Shown here in pieces: positions 1-11,156 of a stretch of DNA of 64,000 nucleotides (positions within the stretch are counted from its first letter, which is position 1; each line of letters starts with the position of its first letter). Location of the stretch: positions 56,099,028 through 56,163,027 of the forward strand of contig OZ024936.1 in the NCBI GenBank assembly GCA_964017235.1. Reading direction: 5' to 3'. Position numbers and translations under genes: made by a program. The notes beneath the pieces are model-generated. The model was not told the DNA's origin, ran no database searches, and saw only the letters and a list, made by a program, of their open reading frames with translations. Origin of the DNA: Sabellastarte sp. h YS-2021 (Eukaryota; Annelida; Polychaeta; Sabellida; Sabellidae).

Positions 1-1060
1 AAAGCATTTTTGAGTTAGAGTCCGGAAACGAAAATGTTGACAGACAGAAAAAACGGATGAACAAACTGACGAAATTACACTAATTTCGAATGCAAACTAG
101 CTTGATAACGATGGTGATCATCTCCCTGTCAAGTTTGAATTCAATTGCACAAGGCATTTTCGAGTTAGAGTCTGGAAACGAAAATGTTGGCGGACAGACA
201 AAAATTACACCAATTTTGAAAGCAACCGAGCTATGATGGAGATCTATCTCCCTGTCAAGTTAGAATTCGATCAGACAAAGCATTTATGAGTTAGAGTCTG
301 GAAACAAAAATGTTGACGGACAGACAAACTTACAAAAACGGACAAATGAACAGACAGAATTACACCTATTTTGAAAGCAACCTAGTTATGATGGTGATCT
401 ATTTCCCTGTCAAGTTTGAATTTGATTAGACAGAGCGTTTTCGAGTTAGAGTCCGGGAATGAAAATGTTGACACACAGACAAACGAACAGACAGAATAAC
501 ACCAACTTCGAAAGCAATGTAGCTATGATGGTGATCTATCTCCCTTTCAAGTTTAAATGCGATTGGTCAAAGTGTTTTTGAGTTAGCGTTCGAAAATGAA
601 AATGTTGACGAACAAAATACAGACAAACGAACAGACAGAATTACACCCATTTCGAAAACAATTTAGCTATGATTGTGATCTTTCTCCCTGTGAAGTTTGT
701 GTTCAATTGGACAAAGCATTTTCGAGTTAGAGTCCGGAAACAAAAATGTTGACGGACAGACAAACGGACAAATGAACATATGGAATTACACGAATTTCGA
801 AAGCAACCTAGCTATGATGGTGATCTATCTCCCTTTCAAGTTTTATATTCAATTGGTCAAAGTGTTTTTGAGTTAGCGTCCGGTAATGAAAATGTTGACG
901 GATAAAATACAGACAAACGAACAGATGGAATTACACCCATTTCAAAAGCAATTTAGCTATGATTGTGATGTATCTCCCTGTGAAGTTTGAATTTGATTGG
1001 ACAAAGCGTTTTGGAGTTAGAGCCCGGAAACAAAAATGTTGACGGGTGAAAAACGGACAA
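1..1060. repeat. Diverged tandem array, ~145-bp unit, about 7 copies
   Basis: The phrase 'gagttagag' recurs at about 12, 162, 288, 443, 580, 724, 870 and 1014, giving spacings of 126-155 bp with most near 145. Each unit also carries 'gaaaatgttgac', a run of 'gacagacaaacgaac' type and 'atctatctccctgtcaagtt'. Copies differ by many substitutions and indels, so the array is old. The array continues beyond the left edge of the window. No coding content is seen. Confidence 0.9.
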
Positions 1061-1396
1061 ATAAACAGACAGAATTACACCAATTTTATTGCGTTACTAC
1101 ATCCTATCCAATGGACAATTGCTTTACCAGTTGGCGCGACCGGTCCCACCAAACGCCAGAAAAAGACATCCTGTATATACTACCGGCAGGACCAGTCACA
1201 GAGTGCACATTCGCTAGGTGGCGCATTGTACTTCCTTCCTGTCTAGACTGCGTGACATCATAGCATTTTTTTTGTTTGGCGCGTGGAGTGTACAAACATG
1301 TTTTCTACAGAGACGTTTTTGAAGTTTATCAACAAATTTATCCATTTTATGAACTTTTAAGTTTATTTCCTTACTTCTACGAGTTCTATCATCATT

Positions 1397-2378
1397 ATGT
1401 CTTCTCTTGGACAGAAAAGAGGAACTTGCTGGCACGTGATGGCTCTGTTCGACAACCACAAGAAGTGTGCCAGATGTAGGGAGAAGGGGGTGGGAGACGA
1501 TCCCTTTGTCAAGAAACTTCAATGCCAGATTTGTAAGGCTTTCACGCCTGCTCAAGTTCAACAATTGGCTGCCCCGACCTACAAATCCAGGAAAAAATGT
1601 GGAGAGCTGAAGAAGACGACAGAAACTACCAGTAGTGCTACCCCCAGTCTCGTGGACCCTTCAGATGTTACTCTGTTGGGACGAGTACACTCAGACGAGC
1701 CATCTTCTGTTGAATCAACACCTACCAAGAAGAAGAAGCATTCTGATGGCTCTCCTAGATCCAGCAAAAAGAAGCACAGCAGTAAACCTACCTCTGAAGA
1801 CCTGAGAAGTCTAAATAACAAGTGGAGTGAGGGGTTTTCACGACTTGAAGCTTTGCTTCTTACTAAGTTGTTTGCTGTACTGGTAGAACCTGTGAGATCT
1901 TCAACTGTGGTAACCAGAGAACATCCCTTCTTTGATCCGGGTGCATCATCAAGTGTTGTGTCTGCTGGTTAGGTCACTGAGGGTACTGGACCCACTCTTG
2001 TACAGACCACCGGCAAAGTTGAACAGCACCTTCAGCAGAGTGGCCAGACGTAGTTTGCCTTCTGCCCCAGCCTCCCATCCTTTTAGCCAGGACACTTTAA
2101 GGCAGTGGGAGAGAGCGTTCCGGGAACAGTCTGTGATGTGTAACCAGGCTGTTGGTCTGTCAAGATGTTTGACAAAAGTACAGGACCCTATGGTTACACA
2201 CTTGAAGACACTACGTGTGGACAAGACTAAGGGTAAGGCAGCAGAAAGAACGCAGCAGGCAGTTGAAGAACTAGAATATTTGGTGACCTTCAACCGGTCA
2301 ATCTCTCAGGCCATGCAGCATACTATACAGGATCTCTCAGAGGGAGTTTTTATCAGCATGGCTAATAAAACATGGTAA
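1397..2378 (+). pseudogene. DIRS-like retrotransposon gag-type ORF, broken
   Basis: An open frame from 1397 to 1972 has an N-terminal cysteine/histidine region (CWH, CARC, CQIC) followed by a lysine/serine-rich stretch. The layout CxxCRExGxGDxPFV then CxICxxFTxxQ matches the start of the DIRS gag at 55441 in this window. A stop at about 1970 and a frameshift by about 2060 move the reading into the frame 1932-2378, which continues as a helical gag-like protein ending near residue pattern LSEGVFISMAN. Normally this would be the structural protein of the DIRS particle. It is broken and ends exactly where an inverted DIRS 3' half begins, so the downstream RT is missing. Upstream sequence (about 1200-1396) may be DIRS leader but I cannot delimit it. 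Confidence 0.75.
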
Positions 2379-3412
2379 GCTTGTAGCATATAAAAGCTAC
2401 ATTTAAGTAATAAAAATTTTCAATTTTATTGCACTACAATAGCCTACCATGTGGAACTGAATGCTGAACTGTTCGGTGGAGGGATTACAGCTGAGACTGG
2501 AAGAAGTAGTCAATTTTTCTTGGATTTTGAAGTAATAGATTAGAATGAATGTTTTAGAAATACCAGTCTGAGTCCCGTTTACAGTGACCCAGTCCCGAAG
2601 ACTAGGCCTGTAAAAAGCCAAAAACCTGAATTGTATGAATGACAGTGCGAAAAACTGTCTGGATGTTTTGATTGGAGGAGAGAAGTGCAGTCTATGCTCA
2701 CTTATGAAGAGTAAAGCCCCTAGCGATAAGCCACAATGGAAAACAAGACCAAGGCTTGGAAATCTCATAATTTTTGCCACCCAAAAATGAGATTAAGTGA
2801 CAACCTTAATAAGTCCTTTATGTAAAGTGAATTAATAAGTCCTTAATACATAATACAATATACTGAAATACACAATACATATACTAAAAAATAAAAAGAT
2901 CTTACCCAAACATCCTGATGAGGTAAACATATAGCTAGACCCTGGGATTTAGACTTCTGAAGACTTGGTTGTAGCGGAAGTGCCCCCCTTTCTTTTCTTT
3001 TCAAGGATAACTAGTCTGACGGGAAGGATCTAGGACTTGTTGTGCCGTCACTACTCGACCTAGATACATATTGTTGTCGTCTGACCAAGTAAGGTCTTTT
3101 AGATAAAAATTAGTAAATGTGTTGTGAGCTTTCCAGTGACAGGCTTGCATGATTTGGTCCACCGCTACCTAACCATAAGAGACGTGAAGGCCCTAATGTC
3201 ATGCGCTTTAAATGGACCAAACCCAAGGCTTGTTGGTTGGCTTGTTTGTAACAAAGTAGGATAGCTTGTTTTAACTAAGAAGAGAGTGTAGCAGGTCTGA
3301 TGTCTGAGGTGTGTACTTTCTTGAAGGAAATAAAAAAGTATGGCTCAAGACCCTCTCAGGTCCTGTCTAAGGTCCTGTCTTCTTTGAATTGTCTATCTAC
3401 AATGATATAAAG
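2372..3412 (-). mobile_element. Inverted 3' half of a DIRS-like element (junction region plus tyrosine recombinase)
   Basis: Read on the minus strand this matches the DIRS at 59.78-60.82 kb of the same window block by block. The right-end/left-end junction is at about 2372-2480, the spacer with 'gactggaagaa' and 'gacagt' blocks at 2450-2770, and the C-terminal tyrosine recombinase coding region at about 2940-3400. The recombinase HxxR motif is kept as HDIR (about 3192-3203, minus), followed by the QIMQ..CHW region. The copy is diverged and cannot code as it stands. It abuts the plus-strand gag at 1397-2378 head-on, so RT and RNase H were lost and one half was inverted. Confidence 0.75.
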
Positions 3413-3795
3413 GTCAGGATACTTTCAGAGCAGTGTCAGTTACATAAAGGTCCTAATAATGTTTAAGTAGGGAAGATAGCATCTAAGAGAAAGAAAATGT
3501 ACATAAAGTAACAAGACAATTCAATAGCAAGATGACAGCATTAATCAGTAAACTAAAAATTATGAAGCTGTAAAATTTATTAAGCTGTCAATCGAAATAG
3601 TACAATTATGCAAAAGTACATATAAAAATCAGTTGCAGCAATCCATATGTCTTTGTCATAAGATAAACATGTCTCAAATATGGCAGGTGAACACACTTTG
3701 GCAGAGCCAAAGTTAAAGGTCATACCATGACATTGCACACCTACACCCCTAACCAATGTCCCTACCAAGTGTATACATTCTACACCTGCAGGTAC
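3413..3795 (+). repeat. Dispersed satellite-bearing element, copy 1 (interrupted)
   Basis: 3413-3560 ('ggatactttcagagc', then 'aagatgacagcattaatcag') matches 7255-7415 and 50920-51070 in the same orientation. About 3700-3790 is a partial 146-bp satellite unit ('gcacacctacacccctaacc', 'aatgtccctaccaagt'). The unit is cut at about 3795, where an unrelated block begins, and resumes at about 4080. Confidence 0.8.
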
Positions 3796-3944
3796 AGGCA
3801 GATACATAGTGGCTCGGATGACCACTTAAAATGGCGGTCCTCTGTCATTGGGTCCTATCCCCAGTGGCAGGTTAAAGAACCTCAAGGACGTTGATAAATG
3901 GTCATCCTTGAGCCTCTATCTTCCAGTTAGGGGAATGTCAGTTA

Positions 3945-4059
3945 CTTGTGAGTTGGGTCTGTACCTGTACAGTCAGATTGGTTAAATAGCGCTTTGAGTC
4001 CTGTTGTATATGGAGATATTGCGCTGAGTATAAATACATAATAATAATAATAATAATAA
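3945..4059 (+). repeat. Retroposon 3' tail ending in (ATA/TAA)n
   Basis: The sequence 'ttaaatagcgctttgagtcc ... gatattgcgctgagtataaata' runs directly into seven ATA/TAA repeats at 4038-4059. A 'gcgctt...gcgct..ataaata' block followed by a trinucleotide repeat is a familiar shape for 3' tails of invertebrate LINE/SINE retroposons (recalled, not searched). It probably marks a short retroposon inserted into the satellite element around it, which would explain the break at 3795-4080. Confidence 0.5.
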
Positions 4060-4079
4060 CCTTACTGAATCCAAGCATT

Positions 4080-4330
4080 ACCTTGACAAGATTTCCAAAC
4101 TCATGGTCAATACGACAAGTTGAAAAGTAACATCACGATCACACCATGATGTTGCACACTTACAACCCCTAAGCAATGTCCCTACCAAGTATCAACTTCC
4201 TATGCTTTACGGTTTCAGATATTGCCCGGACAAAATTTTAGAGGTCATGGTCAGTACTGCAAACTCAAGGGTCAAATCAAGGTCACACCATGATGTTTCA
4301 CAACTACAACTCCTAATCAGTGTTAGTTTT
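4080..4330 (+). repeat. Continuation of satellite element copy 1, about two 146-bp units
   Basis: Two diverged units carry 'aatgtccctaccaagtatca', 'acggtttcagatattgcc' and 'ggtcacaccatgatgtt'. They belong to the same satellite as 51.3-52.1 kb and 62.6-64.0 kb. Confidence 0.8.
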
Positions 4331-4354
4331 GATCTAACAAATTTCTGTATAAAA

Positions 4355-4545
4355 TACATTTACCTCGATAACAGTGCAAGATAGAGCGATTTCAACGAAA
4401 TTTTTGAACCGCAGGCGAGTTTTTCCAATAATCATTTTCCTGCCATTTTTGTCAGCCATCTTGAATTTCTGTGTAGATAGAGCTAGTTTTGACCCAAAGC
4501 TTTTTATACAAAAGAATGTAATAAAAGTCCCCCTGCAGGAGGTTT
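4355..4545 (+). repeat. Lone diverged unit of the 169-bp satellite
   Basis: It contains 'agatagagcgatttc', 'gaaatttttgaaccgcagg' and 'gccatcttgaatttc', matching the 35.0-37.1 kb array at roughly 70-75 percent by eye. It follows directly on the 146-bp units, so the two satellite types sit side by side here. Confidence 0.6.
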
Positions 4546-4839
4546 GTGCTTCCTAATTCAAAAGTTTGTTAAAGAGAAATGATGGGGTTATTAGAATATA
4601 TACTATATTCATTTTTAAATTGAAGTTTCATGTTAAATTTACATATGACTTAGTTTTGGATATATTTTGGATATTTATGATGCAAATTTATAATGAATTT
4701 CAGTAAAAGATTAACTAGCCAAGCAACAGATCTGTGGCCAGATGCAAGATGTGTCCACTGGAAAAGGACAACTAAGATGGTTTTGAAAATAAATAGCATT
4801 TTTGGAGATGGTGGCCTAAATTATGAGAAGAAGGGACCC

Positions 4840-5580
4840 AAGATTTCAGGTTATAACTGATTTACTCAAAAGTGATAACCTCAAAATACCTATAATTCAC
4901 CTATGCAATGAGCTACAGGCCAGGAATTTTACAATGTTATAACTGACCCAAAAGTAGATGAATAACGTATTTATACAAAATTCTCTAACTGCAATAGTTT
5001 TCAAGTTACAAGTGGTTTTACTCATTATGAAAGGTACTGAAAAGTCATAAAGTAGCTATTACTCACTTAGCTATGGGGATAGACACCCAAGTTACTCACC
5101 ATGTTGTAGCTATGGGAAAAGTAGCTGAATAACATATTTAGTAAAATGCTCTAAATGCACTGCTTTTCAAGTTATAAGTGATTTAGTGCATGATTTCATG
5201 AATTTTAATGCAGGAAAAATTATTTAAAAAATTCATAAAAAATAAGTATGAAAGATCCAAGTCTTATACTCACAAAAGGGAATCTATCTACCTGTGGCCT
5301 AGTACATATATGCAAGATAAGAAAGAAATCCCTTCAATAGTCAATGAGAAAATTGTTGAAATTTTCACACTTTGGGTGAGGCTACCTCACTTCTAACGGC
5401 TCTGGGGAACAGACGAACAGACAGATCTGCCCACATTTTACGATTTATCATCCTTGATAGATAAGGAATCTTGTCTCTGGGCCTTGTAGTTTCGTCAGAG
5501 AAGATGTTCATGCATACATGGATGCGGACACAGGCAAAGCAGAGTGACGACATGTCAGCTGACTGACAAGTCAGCTGACA
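4840..5580 (-). repeat. Dispersed repeat, inverted copy of the element split by the 55-kb DIRS
   Basis: The reverse complement matches 54.62-55.08 kb ('tcagctgacat', 'gattttatgatttatcatc'-like block, 'gttccc.agagc', 'tcattgattatga', 'aaaattcatgaa') and then 61.04-61.3 kb ('atctacttttcccatagcta', 'gtgagtaatagctacttt'). The plus-strand open frame 5208-5396 is a by-product of this repeat. This copy shows what the second locus looked like before the DIRS inserted. Confidence 0.8.
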
Positions 5581-5589
5581 TAAAAAGCA

Positions 5590-7070
5590 CTCACAGTGAA
5601 AATGTCAATCAGGTGACATTTCAGAAAATTAAGGACTTTTTGTATCCAGAATATGACCTGGCCTTTCCTAGAACATAAACACTTCTTTCCTTTGGACAAG
5701 CCCTACTCGTGTAAAAATTTATAGAAATATGCTCATTGCTTTTGGAGTAATTTCAAATAATACAGATACACATGAAACTATAATTCCCGTAGTTATGGAA
5801 AAAAATCTGGTGGAGGTTTGTGCTCTATGAGTGCTTTCCAGTTTTTTTCCCCAAGTGATTTTCTGCTCTTTAGAAGGACAATTCCATTTTGTTACATGCT
5901 AAATATATGCAACATGTACAAGTGAATGAATCTTCCAAAGCTTTTACTTTTCTGATAAATGTGCACACACACCTTGGTAACAGTAACCTCAGCAATACAT
6001 GTACATACCCGGGCTACTTGGATAATCAACTTGATAGAAACCACAAGACATAAATTTCACTCTCTTGACAGTTGTAAAACATACAAAACAGTGGGGGCTA
6101 ATGCTGGGAGAGGTGGGGTGGGAGGAAGCAGTTAAAGGAACCAGTTGCAGATTTTCCTTAGACTGAATACTTGCTTTCTTCCAGTACTGGCAAAATATCT
6201 TGTGTGAAAGAGTCAGTTACAACCACAAAACACAGATGCAGATGATGGGCTATTAAATAGATGAGTTTCAGATAACATAAACACTTTCAGTGGGGGAGTA
6301 GATAACAGTGGATACGCCTTAATGCAGATTTGGGGTGTTGAGATGTATTTTTTCTAGGACTGAGTTGAGAGTCTTATGATTAAGATAAGTATTTAATTAA
6401 ACAGTGTATGTGTGCACTTTTGGGTACTTTTTGTTGTTGGTAGTTGAGACACATATCAACATACTACTGCAGTGGAGTTTTGATGAGTTGGTTGGTTTTC
6501 TTTATTGCATGATATAATTATCAAGTATTATTGTTCACTCTTTAATGGAACAAAATTGAACATATAAAATATGGTTTTAATATAAGCTTAATGTGACTTA
6601 TCAGAATTTCTGTATCCTGTTGCTTAGCATATATTGTTTTGGAATCAAACAAATTATGAGGTGAGTTTTAATTATTAACTTGTTTTTTTTTTTCGAAAAC
6701 ATTTTTGTCCCTTATTTTTGAATGCAACAAAAAACAAATAGTACGGTAATTTTTTTTTTCAATAGTATATGTGTGTGGACATATTATACTTGTGGCTGAT
6801 ATATTCTTCTAGAAACCATTACATTCAGAGGATTGCACAAAAAACAAACTGGACAAAAGAAAATGGACCAAACGATACTGGACAAAAAGACACCAAAAAG
6901 TTTTAATACAAGGACAACTGTTTTGTTGAAACAATTCTAAAATATTTCAAAGTTATCATGTCTGAAAGGCCTAGTGGTGGTGGACCAGTTCGCGCCCATG
7001 TACCTATTCATCCCCACCCTCAGTTTTCTTAAAGATTAATACTTTTTAATAGAAAATATATTTACCTCAT
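5590..7070. other. AT-rich stretch without a recognised gene
   Basis: There is no convincing open frame, tRNA or terminal repeat pair. It holds homopolymer runs (T8-T9 near 6680 and 6750) and low-complexity A-rich sequence near 6830-6930. I see nothing that can be assigned. Confidence 0.5.
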
Positions 7071-7081
7071 CATAGATACTT

Positions 7082-7103
7082 AAGCATCCCTGAAAGGGAG
7101 CTT
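7082..7103. repeat. Terminal hairpin of a repeat element ('aagcatccc...')
   Basis: 'aagcatccctgaaagggagctt' folds as an imperfect inverted repeat, preceded by 'acttt/ctta' AT-rich DNA and followed by 'acttgtttttgcctcagttt'. The same start is seen at 53036-53061 (intact hairpin) and, without the second arm, at about 48168. The C-rich block 'cgtcatcgcagtt' follows here and again near 48390. Confidence 0.6.
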
Positions 7104-7254
7104 ACTTGTTTTTGCCTCAGTTTCCTCGCCACCGCCCACCCCCCCCCACCCCCCGTCATCGCAGTTAAGGAAAATAGCATCAGAGATGCCCATACCCCAC
7201 AGCCTAGGGAAATATTTTCAACACCATGAGATATAGAAGTACTGTACCAGTACA

Positions 7255-7835
7255 AAGTTCAGGATACTTTCAGAGCACTGTCAGTTACGTAAAGGTTCAA
7301 ACAATGTTTAAATGGAGAAATCATGTTTAAAAGAAAGATAATGCATGTAAAGATGAAGTATTAAAACAAGATAATTCAATAACAAGATGACAGCATTAAT
7401 CAGTAAACTAAAATTCAACACTCTTTATCTACATCTGCATGGCCGAATTATGGTTTAGATGTTTTGAATATTACCATGCATACAGAAGTGGTAATACATT
7501 TAATGAATGCTTATGTGTGGTGTTGGAGCAAAATTTGTGGCTCACTTGATGAAATTCTATCTCTTAAAATGGGAAGTTATGAAAGTAAAATTCTTAATAA
7601 ATTCTAATATGACTTTAACAGTGCTTAATCTGCATCAAAAGACAGACCCGAAGGTGCAACAAGATTTTAAAGGTCAAGGTCACTATGACAAGGTCAAAGG
7701 TCGAATTAAGGTCAGACCATGATAATACACACTTATAGCCCCTAACCAATGTCCCTACCAAGTATCAACTTCCTACACTTTACGGTTTCCGAGATATAGC
7801 CCGGACAGGATTTTATAGGTCAAGGTCACTACTGG
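7255..7835 (+). repeat. Dispersed satellite-bearing element, copy 2
   Basis: Near-identical to 50880-51500 over 'ggatactttcagagcac', 'aacaagatgacagcattaat', 'ctacatctgcatggcc' and 'gaaattctatctcttaa'. It ends in a little over one 146-bp unit ('accatgataatacacactta' to 'gatatagcccggacagg'). It then runs into the 47-bp satellite with no hairpin end, so this copy is truncated or has been invaded. Confidence 0.85.
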
Positions 7836-7837
7836 TC

Positions 7838-8765
7838 AGACTGGACGCGTCCTTTTCACAAAAGTGAAGATTTGCTGTTTCTGTGAAAAGGACGCGTCCT
7901 TTTCAGAGAAGTGAAGATGTGCAGGTTCTGTGAAAAGGATGCGTCCTTTTCAGAAAAGTGAGGATTTGCAGGTTCTGTCAAAAGAACGTGTCCTTTTCAG
8001 AAAAGTGAAGATTTGCAGTTTCTGTGAAAAGGACGTGTCCTTTTCAGAAAAGTGAGGATTTGCAATTTCTGTGAAAAGGACGCGTCCTTTTCAGAGAAGT
8101 GAGGATTTACAATTTCTGTGACAAGGACGCGTCCTTTTTAGAAAAGTGAAGATTTGCAGTTTCTGTGAAAAGGACGCGTCCTTTTTAGAAAAGTGAAGAT
8201 TTGCAGGTTCTGTGAAAAGGACACGTCCTTTTCAGAAAAGTGAGGATTTGCAGTTTCTGTGAGAAAGGACGCGTCCTTTTCAGAGAAGTGAGGATTTGCA
8301 GTTTCTGTGAAAAGGACACGTCCTTTTCAGAAAAGTGAGGATTTGCAGTTTCTGTGATAAGGACGCGTCCTTTTTAGAAAAGTGAAGATTTGCAGTTTCT
8401 GTGAAAAGGACACGTCCTTCTCAGAAAAGTGAGGATTTACAATTTCTGTGAAAAGGACGCGTCCTTTTTAGAAAAGTGAAGATTTGCAATTTCTGTGAAA
8501 AGGACACGTCCTTTTCAGAGAAGTGAGGATTTGTAGTTTCTCTGAAAAGGACATGTCCTTTTTAGAAAAGTTAGCATTTGCAGTTTCTGCGAAAAGGACA
8601 CGTCCTGTTCAGAGAAGTGAGGATTTGCAGTTTCTGTGAAAAGGACATGTCCTTTTTACAAAAGTGAACATTTGCTGTTTCTGTGACACGTCCTTTTCAG
8701 AAAGCGAAAATTTGCAGTTTTAAGGAATCATCCCTTTCACAAATGTGAATATTTGCAGTTTCTAT
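7838..8765. repeat. 47-bp satellite, ~19 copies, each with a 20-bp palindrome
   Basis: 'gacgcgtcc' or variants start at 7844, 7891, 7938 and onwards every 47 bp. The core 'gaaaaggacgcgtccttttc' is a perfect 20-bp palindrome containing ACGCGT, followed by 'agaaaagtgaagatttgcagtttctgt'-like spacer. Variants exchange 'acgcgt' for 'acacgt', 'acgtgt' or 'atgcgt', mostly in the palindrome centre. The array decays after about 8690. It sits directly upstream of the tRNA cluster. I see no coding content. Confidence 0.93.
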
Positions 8766-8933
8766 GCATTCTTATGCACTAAAGTAGGGTAAATGTGGGA
8801 AATATTTATAGCCTTTTGCAGGAAAAGTATCAAAATGCTGATTTTTTATGCCTAAAAGGGACACTCTGATTTTTCCCTTTTAAATCTGAGAGCAGTTATA
8901 TGCAATAAAAGCATGGTGGCCAGTAGAAATCCT

Positions 8934-9015
8934 GGTAGTGTGGCCGAGCGGTCTAAGGTGCTGGTTTAAGCCACCAGTCTCTTCGGAGGGGTGGGTTCGA
9001 ATTCCACCACTGCCA
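8934..9015 (+). tRNA. tRNA-Leu, anticodon AAG
   Basis: The cloverleaf closes: acceptor GGTAGTG with CACTGCC plus discriminator A; anticodon stem CTGGT/ACCAG around loop TTAAGCC (anticodon at 8968-8970); long variable arm CTC-TTCG-GAG; T stem GTGGG/TCCAC with loop TTCGAAT. Only wobble pairs deviate from the cluster consensus. CCA is not encoded, as expected in a eukaryote. It decodes CUU/CUC after A34 editing. A pol III terminator-like T run is not immediately downstream, so expression is uncertain. Confidence 0.8.
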
Positions 9016-9281
9016 TTAGTTACTAAATCTTTTAGTAAGAATTACGAAAACAGTACTGGCACAAGAAAACTGAGAATATTATTTTTGAAGTTTAAATAGT
9101 CCATTGAGCAACAAAGCAAAGTGAAGCAATTATTGTTGAAATTGTAATGCTGTTGTGAAAAAGATGTATTGATATAAGGCTATGTGTTATCACAGTACAT
9201 ACAGACATACAGACTACTATTTGATCAAAGTTGTTTTGTATTATAGTTGGTTTAAATACGAAAAACAGTTATACCATCTTA

Positions 9282-9363
9282 CGACGAGGATGGGATTCGA
9301 ACCCACGCAGATATAACCCAATGGATTAGCAGTCCATCACCTTAACCACTCGGCCACCTCGTC
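9282..9363 (-). tRNA. tRNA-Ser, anticodon GCT
   Basis: On the minus strand GACGAGG pairs with CCTCGTC plus discriminator G; the anticodon stem ATGGA/TCCAT encloses CTGCTAA (anticodon at 9328-9330 on plus as 'agc'); T loop TTCGAAT is intact with one G-T pair in the T stem. The variable arm is slightly weakened ('gggttatatctgc'). It lies opposite in strand to the Leu gene 270 bp upstream. Confidence 0.8.
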
Positions 9364-9536
9364 CATGTGTTATCATAAAAAAGCAAAACTTTTCGAGACA
9401 TTTGATTTATTTCTTATTTATGAAATTTATGTGAGATTTGTGTAACCTGAAGATACAAATCTATTTTGTGCTGAAGTGACGTTTAAACGTAAAATTCAAA
9501 TCTTGTTCGCTAGACAATGTCTTTACATAACACAGG

Positions 9537-9691
9537 GGTCCTCAGTGACCTAGTTGCTTAGCTGGTTTGGCTTCTAATCACAGGCTGTCACCTCTGTGTG
9601 GGTTCAACTCCCACAAGTGAAAATGCTAAGCATCTGTCCCAATATGACTACAGCTGTTGAACGGGACATAAAAACCCCAATTTTGACTTGG
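9537..9691 (+). mobile_element. tRNA-derived SINE (family A)
   Basis: It starts GGTCCTCAG as in the copy at 27067-27218, whose ends are defined by a target duplication. A B-box 'ggttcaactcc' is present; the body 'gtcccaatatgactacagctg' leads to the tail 'gggacataaaaaccccaatt'. It is part of the tRNA unit and has been duplicated with it. The tail block is repeated at 9823-9986. Confidence 0.8.
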
Positions 9692-10303
9692 AAAAACACA
9701 TACGAGAAGCAGTAAAACACTGCTATGGAATAATGTATTGCCTTATGTATATATATCTACACATGGGCATCTCCTATTCTCAAAAAAAAAATCATCTCAC
9801 ATAAATTTCATAAATAAGAAGTGAAAATGCTAAGGATCTGTCCCAATATGACTACAGCTGTTGAACGGGACATAAAAACCCCAATTTTGACTTGGAAAAA
9901 CATATAGGAGAAGCAGTAAAGCACAGCTATGGAATAATGTATTGCCTTATGTATATATATCTACACATGGGCATCTCCTATTCTCAAATCACTCCATTGG
10001 TTCTAAGTTGAATTTTGCAGCATCTTCAAGACCTCCACTTTAGTTTACAAATTTCTTCACAGTAATCATCCCTGTTACTTTAGTTCTCTTTTGTCTACTT
10101 GTTGTAGAAGACATAGAATAAGCTACAACCATCCAGACAAAAGGTTCTTGGAGCTTCCTCAATTCCATCCATCTGTTTGTAAATAAAAAATCACTTTGAC
10201 CACGGCTTTGCTTTTGATGCTTCCATGGTTTGGAATGATTTACCTGATGAGGTCTGTTCTTGCCTGTTTCAGAGAAATTACTGATTTAGGCAGTCAGTTA
10301 GAT

Positions 10304-10385
10304 GGTAGTGTGGCCGAGTGGTCTAAGGCGCTTGTTTTAGGCACCAGTCTCTTCGGAGGTGTGGGTTCGAATGCCACCACTGCCA
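10304..10385 (+). tRNA. tRNA-Leu-like, anticodon TAG, slightly degenerate
   Basis: Acceptor GGTAGTG/CACTGCC with A73, loop TTTAGGC giving anticodon TAG (10338-10340), variable arm CTC-TTCG-GAG. There is a T-C mismatch in the anticodon stem and a G-G mismatch in the T stem (GTGGG/GCCAC), so function is doubtful. It sits about 1370 bp after the AAG copy of the same unit. Confidence 0.6.
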
Positions 10386-10734
10386 TATCAAGAAAAACTT
10401 AAACCAAAGTGATAATAGCAACATAGTTTAAGCAGTGACTCTACACTCATTTATTTTTAACTTGCCCATGAAAGTAATTAATGTTTCCTGATATCATTCT
10501 CAACAAAACATTGTTATCCATCATTGTCAGTTACTCTATATGCCATCACATGTTAAGTTGCATCAATTATACTATTATACATGTCAAGTATGTTCAAGCT
10601 ATTAGTGATATAAATGTATAACAAGATAAAAGATTTAATCCTTGTGAAGAAGGTTATGACACACAAACATTTAATAAGATCTGAAATCAAAGTTTTATAT
10701 ATGCAATAAAAGCATGGTGGCCAGTAGAAATCCT

Positions 10735-10816
10735 GGTAGTGTGGCCGAGCGGTCTAAGGCGCTGGTTTAAGGCACCAGTCTCTTCGGAGGCGTGGGTTGG
10801 AATCCCACAACTGCCA
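10735..10816 (+). pseudogene. tRNA-Leu(AAG) copy with damaged T loop
   Basis: D arm, anticodon arm and variable arm match consensus, but the B-box reads 'ggttggaatcc' (the invariant C56 is changed) and the acceptor ends AACTGCC, losing one pair. Loss of C56 should harm both pol III initiation and tertiary folding. Confidence 0.75.
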
Positions 10817-11074
10817 TTAGTTACTAAATCTTTTAGTAAGAATTACGAAAACAGTACTGGCACAAGAAAACTGAGAATATTATTTTTGAAGTTTAAATAG
10901 TCCATTGAGCAACAAAGCAAAGTGAAGCAATTATTGTTGAAATTGTAATACTGTTGTGAAAAAGATGTATTGATGTAAGGCTATGTGTTATCACAGTACA
11001 TACAGACTACTATCTGATCAAAGTTGTTTTGTATTATAGTTGGTTTAAATACGAAAAACAGTTATACCATCTTA

Positions 11075-11156
11075 CGACAAGGATGGGATTCGAACCCACG
11101 CGGGTATAACCCAATGGATTAGCAGTCCATCGCCTTAACCACTTGGCCACCTGGTC
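11075..11156 (-). tRNA. tRNA-Ser(GCT)-like, acceptor mismatch
   Basis: Anticodon arm, canonical variable arm ('gggttatacccgc') and T arm are intact. The acceptor is GACCAGG against CCTTGTC, one true mismatch, and the D loop reads AAGTGG. Possibly folded, probably poorly expressed. Confidence 0.55.

Noticed and set aside
7838-8765. CRISPR-like array of regular palindromic repeats
   Set aside because: The whole 47-bp unit repeats without unique spacers, and the context is eukaryotic.
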